NCBI GenBank assembly: GCA_007120035.1
Contig: SKON01000154.1
Coordinates: 1-64,000 of the forward strand
Reading direction: 5' to 3'
DNA: 64,000 nucleotides
Origin: Myxococcales bacterium
GTDB taxonomy: Bacteria; Myxococcota_A; Bradymonadia; Bradymonadales; Bradymonadaceae
The stretch's first letter is position 1. Each line of letters starts with the position of its first letter. A program made the translations under genes and the position numbers. Below are positions 1 through 8,184 of the stretch, piece by piece. The notes under the pieces were generated by a model. It ran no database searches and had not been told where the DNA came from. It worked only from the letters and a program-made list of their open reading frames with translations.

Positions 1-494
1 CCTTTCCCTCGGCCAAAGACCCGGACTTCCAGAACCGGTTCCCCGGCCGGGCCACCATCGAGGCCATCACCGTCGCCCCTTACCACTGGGTGGAGCGATG
101 GGAAGACACGGACTGGAAGAAGCGCGGCCAGACCTACGAGGAGTTCAAAGAAGAGCTCTCCCAGCGGCTTCTCGAAGCCCTCTACGAACAGGTCCCCCAG
201 GTCCGCGGCAAGATCGCCTATCACGAACTCTCCACTCCCCTCTCGACCCGCCACTTCTGCGGATATCAGAGCGGAGAGATCTATGGCCTCGACCACAGCC
301 CGTCTCGATTTCAGCAGTCCTTTCTACGGCCCCGCACGCCGATCCCGGGCCTCTACCTCACCGGCCAGGACATCGCCACCTGCGGAGTCGCCGGCGCCCT
401 CTTCGGCGGAGTCCTGGCTACCGGCGCCATCCTGACCTCCGAGCCCAGGCTCTGGCCTCGTCTGGTGGCCTTTCTCCTGCGACAGGACCGGTGA
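1..494 (+). CDS. Flavin-dependent RetSat/phytoene-desaturase-like oxidoreductase, C-terminal part
   Basis: The frame is open from the window edge (codons from base 3), so only the last ~163 residues are visible. Seen: the C-terminal stretch 'PGLYLTGQDI' followed by a Gly/Ala-rich 'GVAGALFGGVLATGAI', the FAD-closing motif typical of the phytoene desaturase / all-trans-retinol 13,14-reductase superfamily. Members saturate or desaturate polyene or steroid-like lipids using bound FAD. The stop lies 1 base before the start of the next gene, an Old Yellow Enzyme, so the two probably form an operon of redox enzymes. The substrate cannot be told from this fragment. Confidence 0.8.
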   Translation, partial: FPSAKDPDFQNRFPGRATIEAITVAPYHWVERWEDTDWKKRGQTYEEFKEELSQRLLEALYEQVPQVRGKIAYHELSTPLSTRHFCGYQSGEIYGLDHSPSRFQQSFLRPRTPIPGLYLTGQDIATCGVAGALFGGVLATGAILTSEPRLWPRLVAFLLRQDR

Positions 495-495
495 C

Positions 496-1569
496 ATGAC
501 CCCGCTCTTGACCCCCATGACCTTCGCCAACGGCCGCACCGCCTCCAACCGGCTGTGGCTCGCGCCCCTGACGAATCTCCAGAGTCACCCCGACGGGACC
601 CTCTCCGACGACGAGCTCCGGTGGCTGAAGGCCCGCTCCGAGGGCGGCTTCTCCGTGATCGAGTCCTGCGCCACCCACGTCTCCCTCGACGGCCAGGGGT
701 GGCCTGGAGAACTCGGCATCTTCAGCGACGACATGCTCCCCGGCTGGCGCCGACTCGCCAGCGCCATCCACGACGACGACGCCCTCCTCCTCGCGCAGAT
801 CTTCCACGGCGGCGCCCGGGCCATGCCCACCGACGACGGCCCCTGGTCCTGTAGCCCCTCCACCGACGAGAGCCGCCCGGTCCGCGAGGCCACCGACGAG
901 GACATCGAGGCCGCCATCGCGGCCTTCGCCGACGCCGCCCACCGGGCCCACCGCGCCGGCGTCGACGGCGTCGAGATCCACGGCGCTCACAGCTACCTGC
1001 TCTGCCAGTTCTTGAGCTCCACCATGAACCGCCGCGACGACACCTGGGGCGGATCGCTTGCGAACCGGGCCCGCCTGATCCGCCGCACCATGCAGGCTAT
1101 CCGGGCACGAGTCCCCGACGACTTCATCGTCGGCGTTCGCCTCTCCCCGGAGAACTACGGTTCCGCCACGGGCCTCGACCTCGACGAGAGCGTCCAGGTC
1201 GCTTCCTGGCTCTGTGAGGACGGCGCCGACTTCATCCACATCTCCCTCTGGGACGCCTCCCGACGCTCTACCAAACGACCGGACACCCACCCGGCCCGGG
1301 CCTTTCGCGACGCCCTCCCCTCCGAAGTACCACTGATCACCGCCGGCAATATCTGGACCGTGAAGGCCGCCGAACGACAGCTCGACTACGGCGCTGACGC
1401 CGTCGCCCTCGGCCGGCCCGCCATCGCCAACCCCGACTGGCCTCATCGCGTCGCCCGTGATGGCGAGCACCCGCGACGACCGCCGCTGACCCCTGAGGAG
1501 CTTCGCGATCGGGGCCTCAGCGACAACTTCATCGACTACATGCGTCGATGGCAGGGGTTCGTGGCCTGA
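496..1569 (+). CDS. NADH:flavin oxidoreductase, Old Yellow Enzyme family
   Basis: 357 residues, the normal length for an OYE TIM barrel. Seen: an N-terminal 'NRLWLAPLT' strand with the flavin loop, 'AQIFHGGARA' (the Q-hxHxG region), the 'EIHGAHSYLLCQFLSS..NRRDD.WGGS' signature, and a C-terminal phosphate-binding 'ITAGNI' plus 'ADAVALGRPAIANPDW'. The family reduces activated C=C bonds with NAD(P)H through FMN. It begins 1 base after the preceding flavoprotein, so coupled translation is likely. The C-terminus ends with the barrel, with no extra FeS/FAD domain as in 2,4-dienoyl-CoA reductase. The physiological substrate is unknown. Confidence 0.92.
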   Translation: MTPLLTPMTFANGRTASNRLWLAPLTNLQSHPDGTLSDDELRWLKARSEGGFSVIESCATHVSLDGQGWPGELGIFSDDMLPGWRRLASAIHDDDALLLAQIFHGGARAMPTDDGPWSCSPSTDESRPVREATDEDIEAAIAAFADAAHRAHRAGVDGVEIHGAHSYLLCQFLSSTMNRRDDTWGGSLANRARLIRRTMQAIRARVPDDFIVGVRLSPENYGSATGLDLDESVQVASWLCEDGADFIHISLWDASRRSTKRPDTHPARAFRDALPSEVPLITAGNIWTVKAAERQLDYGADAVALGRPAIANPDWPHRVARDGEHPRRPPLTPEELRDRGLSDNFIDYMRRWQGFVA

Positions 1570-1573
1570 CCCC

Positions 1574-2446
1574 TCACCACTCCGTCGTCGATTCGAACTC
1601 CCCGAAGATCTCGTGGGTCCGGTCTTCCACATGCGGCACCTCTCGGTCGGGAAAGAGATCCGCCGCCGCGGGCTCGATCTGCTCCCCCGACGGCCTGAGG
1701 CGCAAGAACGAGCTCACCTCCGCCTGCACCCAACTCGCCCCGCCGCCGCTACTGTAATACCGAGTAAAGGGGATCGCGTCGCCATTGGTGAGCACCAGCT
1801 CCGCTCGATAGGTCGTTCCGCTCTCTCCCTGGGAGCTCATCACGCGGACCCGGTCGATCTCATCGAGCCGCAGCTTTCGAGTCCGGCGCCCAAAGATACC
1901 TGTCAGGCGCATCTCAAACGAGTTCTCTGCTCGGGAGAACCGGAAGGTCCCGAACCTCCCAAAGGTCATCACCAGCAGTCCCACGAAGAAGAAGATCCCC
2001 CCAAAGATCCCCCCGAACCATCGCCCATCCTCCTCCAAGGTCAGCCGGGGCTGCTCCCGATCTCTGAGAAACCTCTCTACTTCCCACACTTTGCGCTGCT
2101 TCGGACCTCGGCTGGAGCTATAATAGCTCGTGAACGGCACGACCTCGCCATCGACGATCAACTCCACCCGATAGGTATCTCCGTCGCTGCTCCGGCTCAC
2201 CCCGACATGAGCACCCATGAGATGATCCACGGGGAACGACTCCTCGCTGTTGGACCAGAACAGCCGGTCCACAGCCAGCGCGCACTCCCCGCTCCCCCGC
2301 TCACAGTGCAGCGTGACCACATGGGTCATCGTGATCCCCGCGACGGCCCCGACCGTCGCGAACACAGCGCCGAAGATCCACAGAAACCACGGCCGTTTGC
2401 GAATCACCAAGAGATCCGGTGTTCGTTCATGGATTCGCAGGCCCAT
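1574..2446 (-). CDS. Membrane protein with two tandem copies of a PH-like/unknown domain
   Basis: 290 residues. Two hydrophobic segments are visible, about residues 20-42 and 140-165. Each is followed by a similar soluble stretch: copy 1 contains 'YRVELIVDGEVVPFTSYYSS' and copy 2 'YRAELVLTNGDAIPFTRYYS', both preceded by a short 'V..D.L/I' motif and followed by a '.W.EV..FL' helix. The layout is TM-domain-TM-domain, from an internal duplication. I do not recognise a named family; a bacterial PH-like or YcxB-like fold is only a guess. It is convergent with the OYE gene with 4 bases between the stops. ATG start with GTGAGGCGA upstream. Confidence 0.75.
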   Translation of the reverse strand: MGLRIHERTPDLLVIRKRPWFLWIFGAVFATVGAVAGITMTHVVTLHCERGSGECALAVDRLFWSNSEESFPVDHLMGAHVGVSRSSDGDTYRVELIVDGEVVPFTSYYSSSRGPKQRKVWEVERFLRDREQPRLTLEEDGRWFGGIFGGIFFFVGLLVMTFGRFGTFRFSRAENSFEMRLTGIFGRRTRKLRLDEIDRVRVMSSQGESGTTYRAELVLTNGDAIPFTRYYSSGGGASWVQAEVSSFLRLRPSGEQIEPAAADLFPDREVPHVEDRTHEIFGEFESTTEW

Positions 2447-2595
2447 CGTCTCGCCTCACTCGATCTCACTCATAACACTCCCCAATCAAACCTCAGGCTC
2501 CGAGATTGCACAAGTTCGAACCTCTCACTGCGCTGGACCTCTGTACGCCATTCCCTACAATGCGGAGGTCAATTTCATCGAACCTGGAGAACCAC

Positions 2596-3045
2596 ATGGG
2601 AGCAAGCGGCTGGAGTTATTGGACGGAGTATCGAGAAGACATCAGTGAAGCCCTGGAGGCACTTCGCGAGGAGGCTTTTCAGACCGGAGACTACGCCCCT
2701 CCCTGGGATGCTCCCGACGACTATCGCCCGGCGAGCCTCGCTGAGCTCCTGGACAACTGCGGGGAATCGGGCACCCACTCCATCCTCGACATCGACGGCG
2801 TGTCCACGGAACCTCTGGAGCATGGCTCCACCTGGAAAGACGCCTATGGCAAGCTCTTCCCCCTCACCCGCGGCGAGCGCCGTCGCCAGTTCGACACCAC
2901 ACGACCGACCCGTCAACAGATCGAGGAGAAGGAGTTCGAGCTGATGAAGCTCGACATTCACCGATGGTCCGGCCGGTGGGTCATCGCTCACGATGACGAC
3001 GGAAACCCCCTGGAATACTTCATCTTTGGTCTCTCCGGCGACTGA
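2596..3045 (+). CDS. Conserved hypothetical protein with a 'SGWSYWTEY' N-terminus
   Basis: 149 residues from the ATG preceded by GGAGAACCAC; the frame stays open 90 bases further upstream, but that stretch has no protein-like character. The N-terminus 'MGASGWSYWTEYREDISEALEALREEAF' region resembles small uncharacterised proteins found in actinobacteria and myxobacteria; the family link is from memory and not checked. It is soluble, acidic and rich in aromatics, with no signal peptide and no catalytic motif. The C-terminal half ('RWVIAHDDDGNPLEYFIFG') looks like a beta-strand hairpin. Function unknown. It is divergent from the duplicated membrane protein and convergent with the EamA transporter gene. 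Confidence 0.75.
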   Translation: MGASGWSYWTEYREDISEALEALREEAFQTGDYAPPWDAPDDYRPASLAELLDNCGESGTHSILDIDGVSTEPLEHGSTWKDAYGKLFPLTRGERRRQFDTTRPTRQQIEEKEFELMKLDIHRWSGRWVIAHDDDGNPLEYFIFGLSGD

Positions 3046-3073
3046 ACATCGGGAGACGTCGCCTCGTGACATC

Positions 3074-3982
3074 TCACCAGAGAAAGAGCACCGCCACCCC
3101 CACCACGGCCACCACGGCGCCGCCCACAGACCGGGCCGTCAACCGCTCGCCATCGAACCAGTAGGCTAGGGGTAGCACGAAGATCGGGCTCGTCGACGAC
3201 AGGGTCGACGCGATCCCTACGTGGGTGTACCGAAGGCCGGCGTTCATCAACCAGATCCCCAGAAAGGTCCCCAAGAAGGTCGCGATGAACACCAACCCCG
3301 CAGTCTTCTTGATCTTCATGGCGCCCATGGCCACCCAGAGCTGCCGGGTCGCCCCCAGGATCAGGGTCAACCCGATCACGCCGAAGACCAACCTCACCAC
3401 GCTGATCTCCAGGGCCGTGATCTCTCCCCCACCCCACTTCGTCAGCACGTTGCCCAGAGCCTGACAGAACGCAGCCGCCACGGCGAAGAGGATCCCCCAC
3501 TTCACGGTCTTCGTGAGCCTCCCGGCAGCGTCCCGCATCTTAATGGTGTCAGCCCCGTCGGGGTGCCGCTCGCGGATCACCCACACCACCCCGCCCAGGG
3601 TCAGGCTCATCCCCACGACCAGCGACACCCCGATGGGCTCGCCGAGCACGGGCACCGCCATCAGCGCCGTCATTGGTGGTGAGAGCGCCGCGAAGAGCAA
3701 GGTCCTTCGGGCCCCCAGCCGGTTCAAGGCATGAAAGAACGCCGTATCACCGATCGTCAGCCCCACGACCCCGCTCACCGCCAAGAGCGCGAGCTCCTTG
3801 CTCCCCAGCTCGGGCCACACCCGCCCTTCCAGGACGTAGAGGGTCACCCCCAACATCAAGAGCGCGATCACACACTTCAGCCAGTTCAGAGCCAGCGCGG
3901 TCAGCACCCTCCCCAACCGCGAAAAAATCAGGCTCGCGACGGCCCATACGCCCGACGCCGACAGCGCCGCAAACTCACCCAT
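3074..3982 (-). CDS. EamA/DMT-family transporter
   Basis: 302 residues with about ten hydrophobic helices in two repeats of five, the standard 10-TMS EamA architecture. Typical family strings are visible: 'FHALNRLGARRTLLFAALSPPMTALMA..VLGE' ending repeat 1 and 'TSPIFVLPLAYWFDGERLT' ending repeat 2. It is an inner-membrane drug/metabolite carrier probably exporting a small metabolite; the substrate is not predictable. ATG start with AGGAGAGGG upstream. It stands alone, divergent from the Cys-rich lipoprotein gene, 29 bases from the convergent gene end. Confidence 0.92.
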   Translation of the reverse strand: MGEFAALSASGVWAVASLIFSRLGRVLTALALNWLKCVIALLMLGVTLYVLEGRVWPELGSKELALLAVSGVVGLTIGDTAFFHALNRLGARRTLLFAALSPPMTALMAVPVLGEPIGVSLVVGMSLTLGGVVWVIRERHPDGADTIKMRDAAGRLTKTVKWGILFAVAAAFCQALGNVLTKWGGGEITALEISVVRLVFGVIGLTLILGATRQLWVAMGAMKIKKTAGLVFIATFLGTFLGIWLMNAGLRYTHVGIASTLSSTSPIFVLPLAYWFDGERLTARSVGGAVVAVVGVAVLFLW

Positions 3983-4084
3983 CTACAACCCTCTCCTACG
4001 TCATTCTCCCTTCTTGGACAGGGACCGCCGGTCCTGTTATCTCTCTCTGGCACCATGGATCTAACCGCCGTCCAGGAGTCCTCA

Positions 4085-4933
4085 ATGCTCACGTCCCGAA
4101 TTCTTCCCCTCTCGCTCTTCGGCCTCTCGCTCCTCGCCTCGAGCTGCGGTCCCGGCGACCCCGTCGTCGAGACCTTCGACGACGAGGCGACCATCTGCGT
4201 GGGAACAGACACTCTGGGCCAGTCCGACGGCCCTCTCGAGCCAGGCGACACCGTGGTCGTCAGCGCGATCTTCGACCAGTGCATCTCGGCCTGCGCCCGC
4301 AACGTCGAGACCTCCTGTGACCTGGAGACCGCCGCCGGAGGCCTCCGGGTCTCCACGTCGGCCTCCTTTGAGCACCCGCCCCCCGGGACCTCCTGCACTC
4401 TGGAGTGCGTGGTCCTCTCCGCCGACTGTGGCGAGGTCACCCTCGATGACGGGGAGCTCTTGATCCACCATGGCGACGACGACTACCACTACTTCGCCCC
4501 CGGCGAAGGCGGCCGTTGTGCCCTCCCCGAAGACGCCGAAGAGCCCCGGGCCCGCCAGGTCCTCGTCGACAACCCCGCCGCGGCTCGCCCCTGCCTGGGC
4601 GAGGTCCGGCTCCCCGGCTTCGGCGAGGTCGAGATTCTCCCCGGTGAGCCCTTCGACCTCCTGCTGGATCTCGGCCTCTGCCTGTCCAGCTCCTGCTCCG
4701 AAGAGCTCCAGACCCAATGCACCCACACTGTCGACAGCGATGAGATTCACGTGACCGTCTCCGGCTCCTACGGCGATCTCACCTACCTCGAAGAGGGCTC
4801 CTGCACCGACGACTGCGGCATCCACATCGCCGACTGCGGTGAGCTCACCCTCCCAGAGGGCCAGTACACCCTCCATTACGCCGGAAACACCTACCCCTTC
4901 GAGCTCCCTGACGATGACGCCGGGTGCCTGTGA
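4085..4933 (+). CDS. Cys-rich lipoprotein with internal duplication
   Basis: 282 residues. The start is placed at the ATG giving a lipoprotein signal peptide ending in the lipobox 'LLASSC'. The mature part consists of two homologous ~115-residue halves. Each has a 'L.PGD/E....L...QC/LC.S.C...' opening, an 'E.S.T.SY/F' strand, a 'G.SC..EC/DC' element and an 'ADCGEVTLDDGEL'/'ADCGELTLPEGQY' hairpin. The repeated Cys spacing suggests disulphide-linked beta-sandwich units in the periplasm or on the surface. No known family recognised. It ends 5 bases from the stop of the convergent kinase gene. Confidence 0.8.
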   Translation: MLTSRILPLSLFGLSLLASSCGPGDPVVETFDDEATICVGTDTLGQSDGPLEPGDTVVVSAIFDQCISACARNVETSCDLETAAGGLRVSTSASFEHPPPGTSCTLECVVLSADCGEVTLDDGELLIHHGDDDYHYFAPGEGGRCALPEDAEEPRARQVLVDNPAAARPCLGEVRLPGFGEVEILPGEPFDLLLDLGLCLSSSCSEELQTQCTHTVDSDEIHVTVSGSYGDLTYLEEGSCTDDCGIHIADCGELTLPEGQYTLHYAGNTYPFELPDDDAGCL

Positions 4934-4938
4934 GCCCC

Positions 4939-7533
4939 TCAGGGCCCACACTCTTCGTCCAGGTTGTTGTGGAACCGCGGCTGGCCGCCCCACCCGGAGG
5001 CGGTCAGCCCTTCTGCCATCGTCTGCAGGGCACACCCCGACATCCGGGGGTTGTTCACCACGCGGAAATCCCCGGCCTGCTGCAACCTCTCGGCTCGCAA
5101 CGACTGCAGCGCCGGATGGTCGATGATCGCCACGTCGCCCCCGACCTGCCGCAGGTTTCGGAGGTCCACGGTCTCCACAGCCTCGTTCGCGTTCATCGTG
5201 ATCTGTGCACCCACTTCTTCCAGGCCCCGCAGGTCGATCTCTCGGAGACGCACCGTGGCGCTGACCATCACATGACCCTTCACCTCCCGGAGGCTCGACA
5301 GACGCAGCTCTCGCAGACCGGTCAGACCGTGGAGATTGATCCCCGCCTCGCGGGGCGCCGACATCCCGATGGATCGCAGCCTCCCCAACCCCAACACCTC
5401 CAGGGACTCCATCTCGTGTAGCGTCACCGCCCCCCCGATGGTCACCAATCGGCCCATGGAGAGCTCCGTGATCGGCGAAGACATCACGATCAAATCCCCG
5501 CGAATCTCCCGCAGATCGGAGAGCGACACCGACCCCAATTGGGAGTTCTGGGTCAACGACACCAGCTGCCCGACCTCCTCCAGCGCAGGTAGTGACAGAG
5601 TGGTCAACTGGCTGTTCATCGCCACCGTCAGCATCCCATCCACTCTCTTCAGCGCCGGAAAGCTAAGGGTCCGAAGGCTCGACGACGAGGCGATCAGGTT
5701 CTCTCCCACGGAGCTCAACACGGGAGCGTTGATCGTCAGGCCGTGGCGCCCCCCACCGGAGATCAAGCTCCCCCCGATCTCGACCAGCGCGGGCAGCACA
5801 GCCTCTACCTCCTGGGTGTGGGGATCGATCACCACGTTGCCCCGGACCTTCTGTAGGTTCGGGAGCTCCACGGTCCGGAGGCCGTCGGCGCTGACCCGAA
5901 TCATTAGGTCTCCGGTGATCTCCTGGTAGGCCTGCGCCGCTTCCACCTGGGCACGGGTCTCCAGGAACACCGATCCTTCATGGAGCTGTGGACCCACCGT
6001 CGGCGGTACCACGGGAGCCGTCGGCCGCGCCCCGAGGCCCTGGGCGCTGCCGTCTTCGGATGCCGGTTCCGGCGTGGGAACCCGGGCCACCATAGGCTCT
6101 ACCGCCTGAGCCACCAGGTCCTCGACGAGGTCCTCGGGCTCCTCCTCGCCACCTTCGTCCACCACCTCGACCCGCTCCACGGGCTCCGGCTCGTCCGCCT
6201 CGTCCACCACCTCGGCCCGCTCCACCGGCTCCGGCTCCTCCGACACTTCAGCGATCCCCCGATCCGTGATCTCCGGCTCTACCTCGTCATCGGAGAGGAG
6301 CCCGGGTACCACCAGCGCCGCCACTACGATGGCCGCCACCACGGCCACCGCCGCGGCGATCATCGGTCCCCGGCCGCCGGCCACCCCGAAGGCTCCGCCA
6401 TGAGTGTCTACGTCGGGACGAAGCACCTTCTCCGCCGCCCCCGGCACGGGCTCTCGAGACTGCCGCAGCTCCTTGGAGTCCACCAGGTTTCGGGGGACCG
6501 CGCCGCTCGTCACATCCACCGCTGGCAGCACCCAGGACCGCAACAACCCTTCCTCGCCATCGGCGGAGACCACGGGCTGCATATCCAGGTTCCGTCGGAT
6601 CTCCTTGATCCGATCCCGCACGGCCATCGCCGACTGGGGACGGTCTCCCGGCGCCTTCTCCATCAGGTCCTGTACCAGGTCGCTGACGGGCTCCGGTACC
6701 AGACCGGGGTAGGCCTCAGACAACCGCGGCGCTGGACGCTGCACGTGGTTCATCAAGAGCTGCAGCCCACTCTCCCCCTGGAACGGCAGGTGCCCGGTGA
6801 GCATCTCGTAGAGCACCACCCCCAGCGAATACAGGTCCGTCCGGGCATCCACCGCCAGATTCTGGGCCTGCTCCGGCGACATATACGACGGCGTCCCACA
6901 GATCACCCCGGTCTGCGTCAGGTGGGTCCCGGTCTCGCTGTTCCGAGCGATCCCAAAGTCCAGCACCTTCACCTGGAAGGTCCCGTCACTGATCGGCAGG
7001 AGGATGATGTTGTCGGGCTTCAGATCTCGGTGGACGATCCCCCGGGCGTGGGGTTCGGTCAGGGCCGCGCATACCTGATAGGCGATCTCCAGCGCCAGCT
7101 CGGGCCGCAGGCGCCCTTCTCGAAGCAGAGCCGCCATATCGGTCCCCCGGACCATCTCCATCACCAGATAGAGGAGCCCTTCTTCGGAGTCCTGCCCGAA
7201 GTCGATCAGCCGCACGATGTTTGGATGGCTCAGGTCGGCGATCACCCGGGCTTCCCGGAAAAACCGCTCCAGGAAGATCTCCTCCTCCTCCAGGTCGGGG
7301 CGCAGCACCTTCAGGGCCACCTCTCGATTCACCGAGATCTGCGTGGCCCGATACACCGCCCCCATCCCCCCGGAGCTCAAATGCCCGTCGATCCGAAACC
7401 GCCCGTCCAACACCTTCCCCACCAGGGGATCCTCTCGCTTCTCCGACAGCGCGTATAGCCTCGCTCCGTCGTCGGGGCAGGTGTAGAGTCCGTCGTCGAA
7501 CTTCTTCTGGCACTGGGGGCAGTAAAGCGTCAT
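4939..7533 (-). CDS. Ser/Thr protein kinase with zinc-ribbon N-terminus and extracellular L-domain-like repeat
   Basis: 864 residues. The order is: zinc-ribbon-like CPQC...CP at residues 5-20; a kinase domain ~45-295 with the Gly loop (52-60), catalytic Lys75, HRDLKPDN (168-175) and DFG (192-194), all intact; a TM helix ~371-393; an acidic linker with EPEPVER.EVVDE repeats (~400-460); then ~345 residues of short repeats of the type 'L..L..V.G.L.I..N..L..L.LP.L..V', resembling the receptor L-domain / Ecm33-type LRR fold. The predicted topology is cytoplasmic kinase and outside sensor. The L-domain assignment rests on pattern only. No neighbour is cotranscribed. A few bacterial kinases carry PASTA or other sensors; this arrangement is less usual. 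Confidence 0.93.
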   Translation of the reverse strand: MTLYCPQCQKKFDDGLYTCPDDGARLYALSEKREDPLVGKVLDGRFRIDGHLSSGGMGAVYRATQISVNREVALKVLRPDLEEEEIFLERFFREARVIADLSHPNIVRLIDFGQDSEEGLLYLVMEMVRGTDMAALLREGRLRPELALEIAYQVCAALTEPHARGIVHRDLKPDNIILLPISDGTFQVKVLDFGIARNSETGTHLTQTGVICGTPSYMSPEQAQNLAVDARTDLYSLGVVLYEMLTGHLPFQGESGLQLLMNHVQRPAPRLSEAYPGLVPEPVSDLVQDLMEKAPGDRPQSAMAVRDRIKEIRRNLDMQPVVSADGEEGLLRSWVLPAVDVTSGAVPRNLVDSKELRQSREPVPGAAEKVLRPDVDTHGGAFGVAGGRGPMIAAAVAVVAAIVVAALVVPGLLSDDEVEPEITDRGIAEVSEEPEPVERAEVVDEADEPEPVERVEVVDEGGEEEPEDLVEDLVAQAVEPMVARVPTPEPASEDGSAQGLGARPTAPVVPPTVGPQLHEGSVFLETRAQVEAAQAYQEITGDLMIRVSADGLRTVELPNLQKVRGNVVIDPHTQEVEAVLPALVEIGGSLISGGGRHGLTINAPVLSSVGENLIASSSSLRTLSFPALKRVDGMLTVAMNSQLTTLSLPALEEVGQLVSLTQNSQLGSVSLSDLREIRGDLIVMSSPITELSMGRLVTIGGAVTLHEMESLEVLGLGRLRSIGMSAPREAGINLHGLTGLRELRLSSLREVKGHVMVSATVRLREIDLRGLEEVGAQITMNANEAVETVDLRNLRQVGGDVAIIDHPALQSLRAERLQQAGDFRVVNNPRMSGCALQTMAEGLTASGWGGQPRFHNNLDEECGP
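6155..6241 (-). repeat. Imperfect coding tandem repeat in the kinase linker
   Basis: About two copies of a ~40-50 base unit encode EPEPVERxEVVDE-type acidic repeats between the TM helix and the L-domain of the kinase. The repeats probably act as an extended negatively charged spacer. Confidence 0.6.
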
Positions 7534-7594
7534 TTCGTCGTCCTGGAGGTATCGCCGCCACGATATTAAACCACTTCCCCGGTGCTTCGGAAAG

Positions 7595-8047
7595 TCAACT
7601 CCCCACAGCGAGGTCTTCCAGGGTGATCCGATGGCGCTCCTCGAACATCTCCTTCAACATCCGCCGGACCACCCACCCGCCGGCCACCTGCCCTAACCTC
7701 CCCAGGGGCGGCTCATACTCCACGTGGTCCACCAGGAGACTCCCGCCGTCGGTCGGCTCGAACCGATGGGTATGCACCCACTTGCGAAAGGGGCCCCGAA
7801 GCTGCTCATCCACGAACTGCCGCCCCGGCACGAAATCCCGATGCAGGGCCTCCCACGTCACCCCCACGGGCCCCAGGTAGACCTTCATCACCAAGATCTC
7901 CCCCTCGCCCAGCTCCTCGGGCTGCTCCACCACCTCGATCTTCTGCCCCTTGGGGATCAACTTCTGGAACGCCCCGGGGGCCATATGCCACTCATAGAGT
8001 TCTTGCGCTGACACGGGCATCGCCGTGGACTTCTCGTACACCGCCAT
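7595..8047 (-). CDS. SRPBCC/START-fold cyclase/dehydrase-like protein
   Basis: 150 residues from an ATG with the excellent RBS GGAGGTGAAG directly upstream; the open frame continues further but without support. The sequence 'VYEKSTAMPVSAQELYEWHMAPGAFQKLIP' and the later 'GPFRKWVHTHRFEP..GGSLLVDHVEYEPPLG' match the SRPBCC ligand-binding fold (polyketide cyclase/ligand-pairing group COG4276). Such proteins bind lipids or hydrophobic small molecules, and enzymatic activity is often absent. It is divergent from another START-fold gene with 137 bases between them, so the two lipid-binding genes may share a control region. Confidence 0.85.
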   Translation of the reverse strand: MAVYEKSTAMPVSAQELYEWHMAPGAFQKLIPKGQKIEVVEQPEELGEGEILVMKVYLGPVGVTWEALHRDFVPGRQFVDEQLRGPFRKWVHTHRFEPTDGGSLLVDHVEYEPPLGRLGQVAGGWVVRRMLKEMFEERHRITLEDLAVGS

Positions 8048-8184
8048 CTTCACCTCCTCCACCGAAGACCGTCGGAAACATCGCCTCCAAAGCGGCGAAG
8101 ACAAGCGCTCGTTTTGAATCTCCCTTGTGCGAACGCCGTCTCTTCCTACAATCGAAGCTCTGACCATTGCCCCACGGAGTATTC

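Noticed and set aside
418-1632. 404-codon minus-strand frame opposite the Old Yellow Enzyme
   Set aside because: Val/Gly/Glu-rich shadow of the third codon position of the real gene.
5980-7458. Long plus-strand open frame opposite the Ser/Thr kinase
   Set aside because: The translation is rich in His, Arg, Gly and Pro without any motif, typical of antisense of a GC-rich gene; the kinase motifs on the other strand are clear.
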